DNA of 6,346 bases. Origin: an uncultured Lachnospiraceae bacterium (lineage in GTDB: Bacteria > Bacillota_A > Clostridia > Lachnospirales > Lachnospiraceae). Below, piece after piece: positions 1 to 5,173 of the stretch; within the stretch, counting starts at the first letter, position 1; every line of letters begins with the position of its first letter. The stretch is taken from NCBI GenBank assembly GCA_910585655.1, contig CAJUFW010000101.1, positions 221 to 6,566 on the forward strand, given 5' to 3'. Both the position numbers and the translations under genes were made by a program. A model generated the notes under the pieces. The model was not told the DNA's origin, did no database searches, and saw only the letters and a program-made list of their open reading frames with translations.

Positions 1-2
1 AT

Positions 3-122
3 ATCAACGACCGGATTTGCCAGTTCCGTATTATGGAACATCAGCCGCCGCTTGTCTTTGAAGAGGTCGATCATTTAGAAGGGGCGGATCGCGGCGGATT
101 CGGAAGCAGCGGTCGGGCATAG
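3..122 (+). CDS. dut: dUTP diphosphatase (dUTPase), C-terminal end only
   Basis: Only the last 39 codons are in the window; the gene enters from the left edge in frame 3 and stops at TAG 120-122. The visible peptide carries two conserved motifs of trimeric dUTPases: NDRICQ, matching motif IV (usually GDRIAQ), and near the C-terminus RGGFGSSG, matching the glycine-rich motif V (usually RGxGGFGSTG) that closes over the substrate phosphates. The enzyme hydrolyses dUTP to dUMP and pyrophosphate, keeping uracil out of DNA and feeding dTMP synthesis in the cytoplasm. Spacing between the two motifs is normal for the family, and nothing suggests a broken gene. A hairpin lies 15 bases after the stop. 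The next gene is convergent, so dut ends its transcription unit here. A phage-type dUTPase cannot be excluded from so short a piece, but no other phage gene is visible. Confidence 0.86.
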   Translation: MNDRICQFRIMEHQPPLVFEEVDHLEGADRGGFGSSGRA

Positions 123-136
123 CCGGGGCAAAAGGG

Positions 137-161
137 CAGACCATCGCAAAGGGATGGTCTG
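137..161. terminator. Hairpin between convergent dut and XRE regulator genes
   Basis: A perfect 9-bp inverted repeat, CAGACCATC (137-145) and GATGGTCTG (153-161), flanks a 7-base loop. It sits between two convergent stop codons and begins 2 bases after the regulator's TAA (reading the minus strand). On the minus strand the stem is followed by CCCTTTTGCC, a short T tract, so it probably terminates the regulator transcript. On the plus strand the following TGTTAAGTGG is not T-rich, so its value as a dut terminator is less clear. Confidence 0.6.
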
Positions 162-163
162 TG

Positions 164-514
164 TTAAGTGGTATGTGGGGTTTGTTCCTGCTTATAGAGC
201 AGGTAGTAAGTATAGCGCTTTAGTTCCTGGATGCTTTCCGGATCGAGCTGCTGGTACAGGTTGAAAAATTCGACAATATCCTTGTCAAGAACCTCTCCGC
301 CTACCGGAAGATAGGCATCTGACATTCCTAACAGATAGTCGCAGGATACGTCAAAATAGTGAGACAGAGCGATAAGCTTTTCGAGGGACGGTTCGTTCCG
401 TTTGGATTCATAATTGGATACGGCAGTCGGCTTTAAGCCGAGTATGGCGGCTAACTCTCCCTGGGTCAGCTTATGCTTATGACGAAGCTGTCTAAGCCTT
501 ACATGGAAATCCAT
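164..514 (-). CDS. XRE-family (Cro/C1-type HTH) transcriptional regulator
   Basis: This is a 116-residue putative DNA-binding protein. Residues about 6-62 form a Cro/C1-type helix-turn-helix domain (HTH_3). The scanning helix lies around LTQGELAAILG and the recognition helix around KPTAVSNYESKR. The domain ends in the FDVSCDYLLG motif seen in many Firmicutes XRE proteins. Residues about 75-108 are a helical tail (DIVEFFNLYQQLDPESIQELKRY) that probably dimerises; there is no peptidase or ligand domain. The start at 514 is chosen because AAGGAGG (CCTCCTT at 524-530 on the plus strand) lies 9 bases ahead of it. An in-frame ATG at 577 would add 21 residues, but it lies inside the -35 box of the gene's own promoter and so cannot be transcribed from it. 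The gene is divergent from the GDPD gene, sharing interlocked promoters, which suggests it may regulate GDPD and itself. The ligand or signal is unknown. Confidence 0.9.
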   Translation of the reverse strand: MDFHVRLRQLRHKHKLTQGELAAILGLKPTAVSNYESKRNEPSLEKLIALSHYFDVSCDYLLGMSDAYLPVGGEVLDKDIVEFFNLYQQLDPESIQELKRYTYYLLYKQEQTPHTT

Positions 515-528
515 AGATGGTATCCTCC

Positions 529-556
529 TTGATCTGATATTCCTGCCTATTATAGT
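529..556 (+). promoter_or_regulatory. Candidate divergent promoter for the GDPD gene
   Basis: On the plus strand TTGATC (529-534, 4 of 6) is followed after 16 bases by TATAGT (551-556, 5 of 6). The -10 overlaps the -10 of the opposing regulator promoter (549-554), within the 9-base odd palindrome CTATTATAG (547-555). The predicted start near 563 leaves a leader of about 52 bases before the GTG start. The -35 is only fair, so this is less certain than the opposing promoter. Confidence 0.5.
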
Positions 557-577
557 ATGAACGAAATGGGGTGTCAA
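549..577 (-). promoter_or_regulatory. Consensus sigma-A promoter of the XRE regulator
   Basis: On the minus strand the -35 is TTGACA (572-577) and the -10 is TATAAT (549-554), separated by exactly 17 bases. Both boxes match the sigma-A consensus at 6 of 6 positions. Transcription should begin near 542, giving a leader of about 28 bases that contains AAGGAGG. An uncontrolled promoter this good would be very active, which fits a self-repressing regulator; that last step is inference. Confidence 0.85.
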
Positions 578-600
578 CTGAAAAATAAAAGGATTGCAAA

Positions 601-607
601 AAGGAGG
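601..607 (+). promoter_or_regulatory. Ribosome binding site that fixes the GTG start of the GDPD gene
   Basis: AAGGAGG lies 7 bases ahead of GTG 615-617, an ideal spacing. An in-frame TTG at 594 would place this site inside the coding sequence and has no properly spaced site of its own; AAAAGGA directly abuts it. GTG at 615 is therefore the preferred start. Confidence 0.8.
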
Positions 608-614
608 TATTACG

Positions 615-2468
615 GTGCAGGGGGATTACCAGAAAACGCTGTGGAAATGGGTAGATCCTATGTTGGGGCTGCTGCGCTTATGGTATAAGGGATTCGCAGG
701 TTTTTTCCCGGTGCTTTTTTTGAGTCAACTGGTGCTTGGCAGTATTTTGCTGCCGTCAGTCAATGGTTCGTTAAAGCTGGCTTTACGGCTGTCCGGCTAT
801 AGCTATCTGACGCTGCAAAATATCCGGGGATTTTTGGGGCGTCCTGCCGCCTGGCTATTCTGTCTGGTCTGGCTTTTGATTTTTTCGATTATTGCTTTGC
901 TGGAACAGCTTGTAGCGACGTATCATTTCCATCTTAAAGAGCAGGGAATGGAATTTCGTATGATCGATATGCTGCGGACGATTTTATTTGCCCTCCGACA
1001 TCCGCTAAAAAGAAAAGTAGGAAGGCTGCTGCCTGTCGCGCTGCTGCAACGGCTTTTGGCGTTTGTGGTAGTCTTTGGCTATATGCTAATCAAGATTCGG
1101 ATTCCCAACAATTTGTGGATTGATTTGCGGAAAATGCCTCCGGAGCTTTTGCTGGTGCTGTTTTTTTGTCTGGTATTGTTTTTTTGCGGTTTTTTGCAGT
1201 TATTTTATGTTCAGTATTTTATGATAGAAGGGTTATCCGGGAAAGAAAGTGCCAAGCGTGGAAGAAGATTGCTGCGGCGTAATCGTTTTCGTACGCTGGG
1301 ATTTTACTTGCTGCTGATGGCCTTTTTAGCATTGTTTTCGTTTGTATTTTATCTGGTATTGATGGTATTGGTGGCGGTAACGCTAAAAATTGTGATGAAA
1401 GACAGTTATATTCTTGCTAAATTTTTGGCGATGTATGACTCCTTTAATTTGCTGGTCGCTTTTTGGATAGGGGTATGCTCGACTTATTTGTTTCAAGGTC
1501 TGGTGACGCATTTGTTTTACCAGTATAAGGAGGAACGGGACGAACTGACGGCGGCGGAACTGGCATATGGCTATATAGAAAAAACACAGCTTCGGCGGTA
1601 TATTGTTCTGGTTCGTGTGCTGGCGGCAGCGGTGCTGCTGGTGGCTGTTTTTTCTGTTTGGAATATAGCCCGGAACGGAACCTTTCAGACAGGAGAATTT
1701 CTGCCGGTCACGCAGATTACGGCGCATCGGGGGCAGTCTGTGGAAGCGCCGGAAAATACGATCCCTGCGCTGGAGCAGGCAATCGCGCAGGCAGCGGATT
1801 ATGCGGAAATTGACGTACGGCAGACAGCGGACGGCGTGGTGGTACTGATGCACGATTTAAGCTTAAAACGAACGTGCGGGCTTTCTAAAAATGTGAATCA
1901 GATGACTTATCAGGAGTTGCAAAGCTTAGACGCCGGCGCCTGGTTTTCGCCGGAATACCAGGGGACGAAGATACCGACATTAGGAGAGGTCATCGAGTTT
2001 TGCAAAGGAAGCATCAATTTAAACATCGAAATCAAAACGGCAGGGGATACGGCTTCCCTGACCGAAAAAGTAGCAAGGTTAATCGAAGAGCATGATTTTG
2101 AAAAGCAGTGTGTGATTAGTTCAACGGATTATCAGGCGCTGCTTGCAATCAAGGAACAAAACAGAAACCTACGGACGGGGTTTATTATGTCTATGGCGTA
2201 TGGAAATTACTACGATAAAGAAGGGATTGATTTTTTCAGTATCAAATCCGGCTTTGTTACGCAGTCTACCGTAGATCGTCTGCATCAGCGCGGGCAGGAA
2301 ATTCATGTCTGGACTGTCAATACCAGGACGGAGCTGCAGCGGGTACGGAATATGGGGGTGGATAACGTTATAACGGATGATGTTTTGCTGGCTCGTCAAG
2401 TCTGCTTTCACGATATGGAGGGAGCCTTCCGCGCAGTTCTGCGTGCAATCTTAAAAGTTGACAATTAG
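615..2468 (+). CDS. Membrane-anchored glycerophosphodiester phosphodiesterase (GDPD)
   Basis: This 617-residue protein begins at GTG. Residues about 1-355 are a polytopic membrane region with roughly seven hydrophobic segments (near 27-50, 80-99, 140-161, 177-199, 228-257, 276-297 and 329-351), as in the GPDPase membrane domain family. Residues about 366-600 are the GDPD TIM-barrel. Its signatures are all present: AHRG (H371, R372), PENT (E380, N381), EID (E398, D400), MHD (H413), NIEIK (E472, K474) and HVWTVN (W566). The family hydrolyses glycerophosphodiesters to sn-glycerol-3-phosphate and an alcohol, using a bound divalent metal. Basic clusters (KRKVGR, KRGRRLLRRNR, TQLRRY) lie in alternate loops, so the positive-inside rule puts the catalytic domain on the outer face. 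There it could act on phospholipid-derived diesters or polyglycerol-phosphate polymers, though the substrate is inference. The gene is divergent from the XRE regulator. No terminator follows; the next promoter overlaps its stop codon. Confidence 0.93.
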   Translation: MQGDYQKTLWKWVDPMLGLLRLWYKGFAGFFPVLFLSQLVLGSILLPSVNGSLKLALRLSGYSYLTLQNIRGFLGRPAAWLFCLVWLLIFSIIALLEQLVATYHFHLKEQGMEFRMIDMLRTILFALRHPLKRKVGRLLPVALLQRLLAFVVVFGYMLIKIRIPNNLWIDLRKMPPELLLVLFFCLVLFFCGFLQLFYVQYFMIEGLSGKESAKRGRRLLRRNRFRTLGFYLLLMAFLALFSFVFYLVLMVLVAVTLKIVMKDSYILAKFLAMYDSFNLLVAFWIGVCSTYLFQGLVTHLFYQYKEERDELTAAELAYGYIEKTQLRRYIVLVRVLAAAVLLVAVFSVWNIARNGTFQTGEFLPVTQITAHRGQSVEAPENTIPALEQAIAQAADYAEIDVRQTADGVVVLMHDLSLKRTCGLSKNVNQMTYQELQSLDAGAWFSPEYQGTKIPTLGEVIEFCKGSINLNIEIKTAGDTASLTEKVARLIEEHDFEKQCVISSTDYQALLAIKEQNRNLRTGFIMSMAYGNYYDKEGIDFFSIKSGFVTQSTVDRLHQRGQEIHVWTVNTRTELQRVRNMGVDNVITDDVLLARQVCFHDMEGAFRAVLRAILKVDN

Positions 2469-2486
2469 CATGACAACGTGTAAACT
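2458..2486 (+). promoter_or_regulatory. Sigma-A promoter for cheX, overlapping the GDPD stop codon
   Basis: TTGACA (2458-2463, 6 of 6) and TAAACT (2481-2486, 4 of 6) are separated by 17 bases. The -35 lies within the last codons of the GDPD gene, whose TAG is 2466-2468. The start point should be near 2492, giving a leader of about 80 bases. Readthrough from the GDPD gene is also possible, since no terminator separates them. Confidence 0.6.
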
Positions 2487-2503
2487 AGACATAAAATAAA
2501 AAA

Positions 2504-2545
2504 TACGGACAGACTTGCTTGAGGCTGCTAAACAGAATTTCCGTA
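2504..2545 (+). other. Possible structured leader ahead of cheX
   Basis: TACGGA (2504-2509) and TCCGTA (2540-2545) can form a 6-bp stem. The enclosed 30 bases contain a smaller imperfect hairpin (CAG.CTT facing AGG.CTG, about 2510-2527). There is no T tract, so it is not a terminator, and it matches no riboswitch class I recognise. The ribosome binding site AGGAGG (2558-2563) lies outside the stem. It may be a chance fold. Confidence 0.25.
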
Positions 2546-2571
2546 GAGCGGATAAATAGGAGGATATAGGA

Positions 2572-3042
2572 ATGGCAGAATTGAAGGCTGAATATGTAAA
2601 TGCGTTTATTATGGCAACGCACAGCTTATTGACGCAGATGTGTATGATTGCAGAGGTAAAAGTAGGAAAGCCCAGCCTGGAGCCGGCAAAATTCCCAGAG
2701 GATACATCTTTGATTTTAATAGGACTTACCGGAGAGATTACCGGGCATGTAATGCTGGTATTTCCGGAATCTACTGCGCTGGATATCATCAGTAAAATGA
2801 CAATGATGCCGGCGACGGAAATCAACGATATCGGAGTCAGTGCAATCAGTGAGCTGGGCAATATGATCATGGGAAACGCTTCGATCCTGCTTTCTTCTCA
2901 AAATGTTTTGATAGACATTACGCCACCAAGCTATTTTCAGGGGAGTATGACACTGGCTGGAGGCGGGAAGCGGTTGTGTATTCCGCTGACCTATGAGGAC
3001 GGAAAGATGTTGGAGCTGGGTCTGGAGCTAAAGGTGACGTAA
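2572..3042 (+). CDS. cheX: CheX-type chemotaxis phosphatase (CheC/CheX/FliY family)
   Basis: This 156-residue cytoplasmic protein has no signal peptide or membrane segment. Its key feature is the single E-x-x-N signature ISELGNMIMGN (E94, N97), preceded by an alternating hydrophobic strand region (SLILIGLTGEITGHVMLVFPE, split here by description: residues 46-66). One signature copy on a CheX-length chain points to CheX rather than CheC, which normally has two. CheX proteins form dimers and dephosphorylate CheY-P or related receiver domains, using the Glu and Asn to place the attacking water. The start is supported by AGGAGG (2558-2563) with 8-base spacing. No cheA, cheY, cheW or flagellar gene is in the window, so its receiver partner is unknown and may belong to another two-component pathway. 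It has its own promoter and is followed 75 bp later by the S8 peptidase gene, with no terminator between them. Confidence 0.85.
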   Translation: MAELKAEYVNAFIMATHSLLTQMCMIAEVKVGKPSLEPAKFPEDTSLILIGLTGEITGHVMLVFPESTALDIISKMTMMPATEINDIGVSAISELGNMIMGNASILLSSQNVLIDITPPSYFQGSMTLAGGGKRLCIPLTYEDGKMLELGLELKVT

Positions 3043-3057
3043 AAGTCTAAAACAGAA

Positions 3058-3084
3058 ATAATTCGACGCTTTTACGCATAAATA
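3058..3084 (+). promoter_or_regulatory. Weak sigma-E-like promoter candidate for the S8 peptidase
   Basis: ATA (3058-3060) is followed after 16 bases by CATAAATA (3077-3084). The sporulation sigma-E consensus of Bacillus and Clostridia is roughly ATA-16-CATACANT, so the -10 differs at two defined positions. Transcription would start near 3091, about 27 bases before the ATG. The region is AT-rich and a chance match is quite possible. The idea has some support from the known sigma-E control of csp genes in sporulating clostridia. Confidence 0.25.
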
Positions 3085-3117
3085 AAAGAAAGAGAAAAGC
3101 GGAAGTGTGGGATATCC

Positions 3118-4800
3118 ATGGAAGAACGGGTAGAACTGATTCTTCAGTATGTAGGAGATTTGGACAGTGTACAGGAGCAACTGGGTTTCTCGGCTGTAAC
3201 GCTGCTGGGGGGCTATGCGGTAATCCAGATAGAGCCGGAGAAAATCGGCGAGCTGGAGCAGTATCCGGAAATCGTATATATCGAAACGCCGAAAAGGCTG
3301 TTTTTTGAAGTGAATGAAGGAAGGGCGGAAGCATGTATCAGGGAGGTACAGGCTCCGTCCTTTTCTTCGCCGGGACTAGACGGCGCCGGAGTATTATTAG
3401 CGGTAATTGACAGCGGAATCGACTATTTCCACCCGGATTTTCGTAAGGAGGACGGGCAGACGCGGATCGGGCTGCTGTGGGATCAGTCCATTCAGGAGGG
3501 ACGTGAGGGGATAGGAAGCGCCTATTTAGGCGATCCGGCTTTGGGGTATGTATATACAGCGGAACAAATCAATCAGGCATTGTCTGCCGGAAGCAGGCAG
3601 GAGGGATTGCGTCTGGTGCCAAGTCAGGATATCAGCGGGCATGGCACGCATGTGGCAGGGATTGCGGCAGGAAACGGAAGGGCATCCGGCGGGCGTTATC
3701 GGGGCGTGGCATACGAAAGCGAGCTGATTGTAGTAAAATTAGGGAAGTCGGTAGGAAATTCTTATCCGCAGACGGCAGGTCTGATGGAAGCAGTGGACTT
3801 TGCAGTACGGACGGCGATCCAGCGTAGTCTTCCTCTGGCGGTTAATATCAGCTTTGGCAACAACGAGGGATCGCACAATGGCAGAAGTATTCTGGAAAGC
3901 TATCTTTCTTCCGTAGCCGAAGTCTGGAAAACCAGTATCGTTATTGGAACGGGTAACGAAGGGACGTTAGGAAGGCATCAGGGAGGTTTTTTGGAGAAGG
4001 AAACCTATCTGGAACTTTCGGTAGCAGAGGTGGAATCACAGGTAGAATTTTGGTTGTGGAAAAATTATTTTGACCGTTTTCAGGTAGAACTAATCGCCCC
4101 GGACGGGCGTTTAAGCGGGGGGATGTTAAGCCCGGAAAAGGAAGCAGAAGCATCCTGGTCTGATACCTATCGGCTAGGCGGCAGACGGATTCAGCTTTTG
4201 TACCGTGGTCCGACGCCTTACAACCCGTTAGGTCTGCTGCAATTTCAGCTTTTCCCGGAAAGTGAATCTCTGGAAGGGTTGTGGCGTATTCATCTGACTC
4301 CGGAACGGATCGTAACAGGAGAGTACGACGTATGGCTAAACGGCGCCCTGACCAGCCAGGAAACCCGTTTTTTGGTACCTGCCGAATACAGGAGTCTGAC
4401 GATTCCGTCAACTGCCAGTCTGCCGATAGCCGTAGGCGCTTATGACGGCAGAACCGGAGCGACAGCCTATTTTTCCGGAAGGGGCTATCCAAGAGGAAGC
4501 CTGCCGGAAGGAAGCGGTGTCAAACCGGATTTGTCTGCTCCAGGGACGGATATTATGTCCGCTTCGCCCGGCGGCGGTTATACCATCCGCAGCGGCACTT
4601 CCATGGCGACTCCCTTTGTTACCGGCTCCGCCGCCCTCCTGCTGCAATGGGGGATTGTAAGAGGCAGGGACAAAAGCTTATACGGGCAGCGTCTGAAAGC
4701 CTTTTTGCAGAGAGGCGCAAAGAGGCGGGCAGGGAGGACATATCCGAATGAGCAAGAGGGATGGGGAATGCTGTGCTTAGGATCAAGTTTGCCGGATTGA
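3118..4800 (+). CDS. S8 family subtilisin-like serine peptidase, Csp-like
   Basis: This 560-residue protease has a complete active site: D98 in AVIDSGIDYFHPDF, H175 in SGHGTHVAG, the oxyanion asparagine N280 in IGTGNEG, and S495 in SGTSMATPF. Residues about 1-78 look like an inhibitory prodomain (GYAVIQIEP...YPEIVYIETPK) with no signal peptide. Between N280 and S495, residues about 296-425 form a beta-rich insert. This layout, the insert and the length match the clostridial Csp proteases, where the insert is a jelly roll and some members process the cortex hydrolase SleC during spore germination. Many Lachnospiraceae carry related S8 proteins of unknown role, so germination is only a possibility. 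ATG 3118 is the only start available: an in-frame stop lies at 3079-3081. Its ribosome binding site is weak (GGAAG, 3101-3105, 12 bases away). AAAAGCG (3095-3101), just before it, could pair with CGCTTTT (3067-3073). It follows cheX by 75 bp. Confidence 0.92.
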   Translation: MEERVELILQYVGDLDSVQEQLGFSAVTLLGGYAVIQIEPEKIGELEQYPEIVYIETPKRLFFEVNEGRAEACIREVQAPSFSSPGLDGAGVLLAVIDSGIDYFHPDFRKEDGQTRIGLLWDQSIQEGREGIGSAYLGDPALGYVYTAEQINQALSAGSRQEGLRLVPSQDISGHGTHVAGIAAGNGRASGGRYRGVAYESELIVVKLGKSVGNSYPQTAGLMEAVDFAVRTAIQRSLPLAVNISFGNNEGSHNGRSILESYLSSVAEVWKTSIVIGTGNEGTLGRHQGGFLEKETYLELSVAEVESQVEFWLWKNYFDRFQVELIAPDGRLSGGMLSPEKEAEASWSDTYRLGGRRIQLLYRGPTPYNPLGLLQFQLFPESESLEGLWRIHLTPERIVTGEYDVWLNGALTSQETRFLVPAEYRSLTIPSTASLPIAVGAYDGRTGATAYFSGRGYPRGSLPEGSGVKPDLSAPGTDIMSASPGGGYTIRSGTSMATPFVTGSAALLLQWGIVRGRDKSLYGQRLKAFLQRGAKRRAGRTYPNEQEGWGMLCLGSSLPD

Positions 4801-4942
4801 GGCAGGGACTCTATGGAGCCGTCAAAGCGTTTTTCCAGTGGGAAACATTCAGGATGAACAATACAGAAAACAATTGTATCAGCACTATAGTATTGAGACA
4901 TAGTTGGTAGTGGTAAAAAAGTGGTGCCTTTGGAAGGAAACG

Positions 4943-4997
4943 GCTCCTTTTGGGTAAGAATGAGGATATGACAATTCTTATCAAAAAGGAGCTTTTT
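4943..4997 (+). terminator. Long-stem Rho-independent terminator after the S8 peptidase
   Basis: GCTCCTTTT (4943-4951) pairs perfectly with AAAAGGAGC (4984-4992). After one G/A mismatch, GGTAAGAAT (4953-4961) pairs with ATTCTTATC (4974-4982), including one G-U pair, around a 12-base loop. The stem ends directly in TTTTT (4993-4997). It lies about 140 bases after the peptidase stop codon, leaving an unusually long 3' untranslated region. Confidence 0.8.
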
Positions 4998-5022
4998 AAT
5001 AGGATAGGAAAGTTTTCCGTTT

Positions 5023-5034
5023 TCCCTATAGGGA
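5023..5034. repeat. 12-bp perfect palindrome upstream of the kinase promoter
   Basis: TCCCTATAGGGA is fully self-complementary and centred about 92 bases before the predicted kinase transcription start. It could be a binding site for a dimeric regulator. It also overlaps an imperfect hairpin, ATAGGAAA (5004-5011) with TTTCCCTAT (5021-5029, one bulged C). Function is not established. Confidence 0.4.
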
Positions 5035-5051
5035 GCATTTAGCAGCCTGTC

Positions 5052-5061
5052 ATCATATGAT
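5052..5061. repeat. 10-bp perfect palindrome upstream of the kinase promoter
   Basis: ATCATATGAT is fully self-complementary and centred about 64 bases before the predicted kinase transcription start, 28 bases downstream of the previous palindrome. The position suits an activator site, but AT-rich palindromes of this size also arise by chance. Confidence 0.3.
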
Positions 5062-5085
5062 AGAAGAAAGGGCGAGGAGAATGCT

Positions 5086-5114
5086 TTGACTTTCGAGAAG
5101 AGGAATGTTATAAT
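5086..5114 (+). promoter_or_regulatory. Strong extended -10 promoter of the histidine kinase
   Basis: TTGACT (5086-5091, 5 of 6) and TATAAT (5109-5114, 6 of 6) are separated by 17 bases. TG at 5106-5107 makes an extended -10 (TGTTATAAT). Transcription should start near 5121, about 53 bases before the favoured kinase start codon. Confidence 0.82.
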
Positions 5115-5120
5115 GTTCCT
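5101..5120. promoter_or_regulatory. Imperfect 20-bp palindrome over the -10 box, possible operator
   Basis: AGGAATGTTATAATGTTCCT has the symmetric form AGGAA-nn-TTATAA-nn-TTCCT, with 16 of 20 positions self-complementary. It covers the -10 box and ends at the predicted start point. A repressor bound there would block RNA polymerase. No candidate protein can be named. Confidence 0.35.
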
Positions 5121-5126
5121 AAAGAA

Positions 5127-5149
5127 CAGCCGGGAGAATGGAACGGCTG
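5127..5149 (+). other. Small hairpin in the kinase leader
   Basis: CAGCCG (5127-5132) and CGGCTG (5144-5149) form a 6-bp GC-rich stem around an 11-base loop near the 5' end of the predicted transcript. No T tract follows, so it is not a terminator; it may stabilise the message. Confidence 0.4.
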
Positions 5150-5173
5150 GCATATCTGACTTATGGAGCAGGT

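Larger units (their letters stand above)
4801..5173. other. Gene-free region between S8 peptidase and histidine kinase
   Basis: No convincing gene was found on either strand across these 373 bases. The left part (4801-4940) has small inverted repeats, such as TTTCC-AGTG-GGAAA at 4832-4845, and no good promoter, so I see no clear small-RNA gene. It is followed by a long-stem terminator, palindromes and the kinase promoter, each listed separately. A minus-strand reading frame of 75 codons (4811-5038) lacks a ribosome binding site and resembles no family. Confidence 0.7.

Noticed and set aside
515..577. A 21-residue N-terminal extension of the XRE regulator starting at ATG 577
   Set aside because: The ATG lies within the gene's -35 box, there is no ribosome binding site before it, and ATG 514 has AAGGAGG at 9 bases.
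594..614. TTG start at 594 for the GDPD gene
   Set aside because: It would put the excellent AAGGAGG (601-607) inside the coding region. The only site before it directly touches the TTG.
1383..1853. Minus-strand frame of 156 codons inside the GDPD gene
   Set aside because: It lies entirely opposite a strongly supported gene with catalytic motifs, is rich in Arg, His and Gln as antisense frames often are, and resembles no family.
2451..2870. Minus-strand frame of 139 codons opposite cheX
   Set aside because: It overlaps the cheX signature region, shows no recognisable domain, and has no independent evidence for expression.
3941..4492. Minus-strand frame of 183 codons inside the S8 peptidase gene
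   Set aside because: It is opposite a well-supported protease gene, and its Arg/Pro/Ser-rich translation has no domain.
4859..4895. Inverted repeat CAATAC / GTATTG around the palindrome ACAATTGT as a possible mobile-element end or small-RNA fold
   Set aside because: The arms are only 6 bp with a 25-base loop, there is no flanking target duplication, no T tract and no promoter nearby.
4578..5153. Minus-strand frame of 191 codons across the peptidase end and the intergenic region
   Set aside because: It runs antisense through the catalytic serine region, the terminator and the kinase promoter. It matches no family and looks like a chance open frame.
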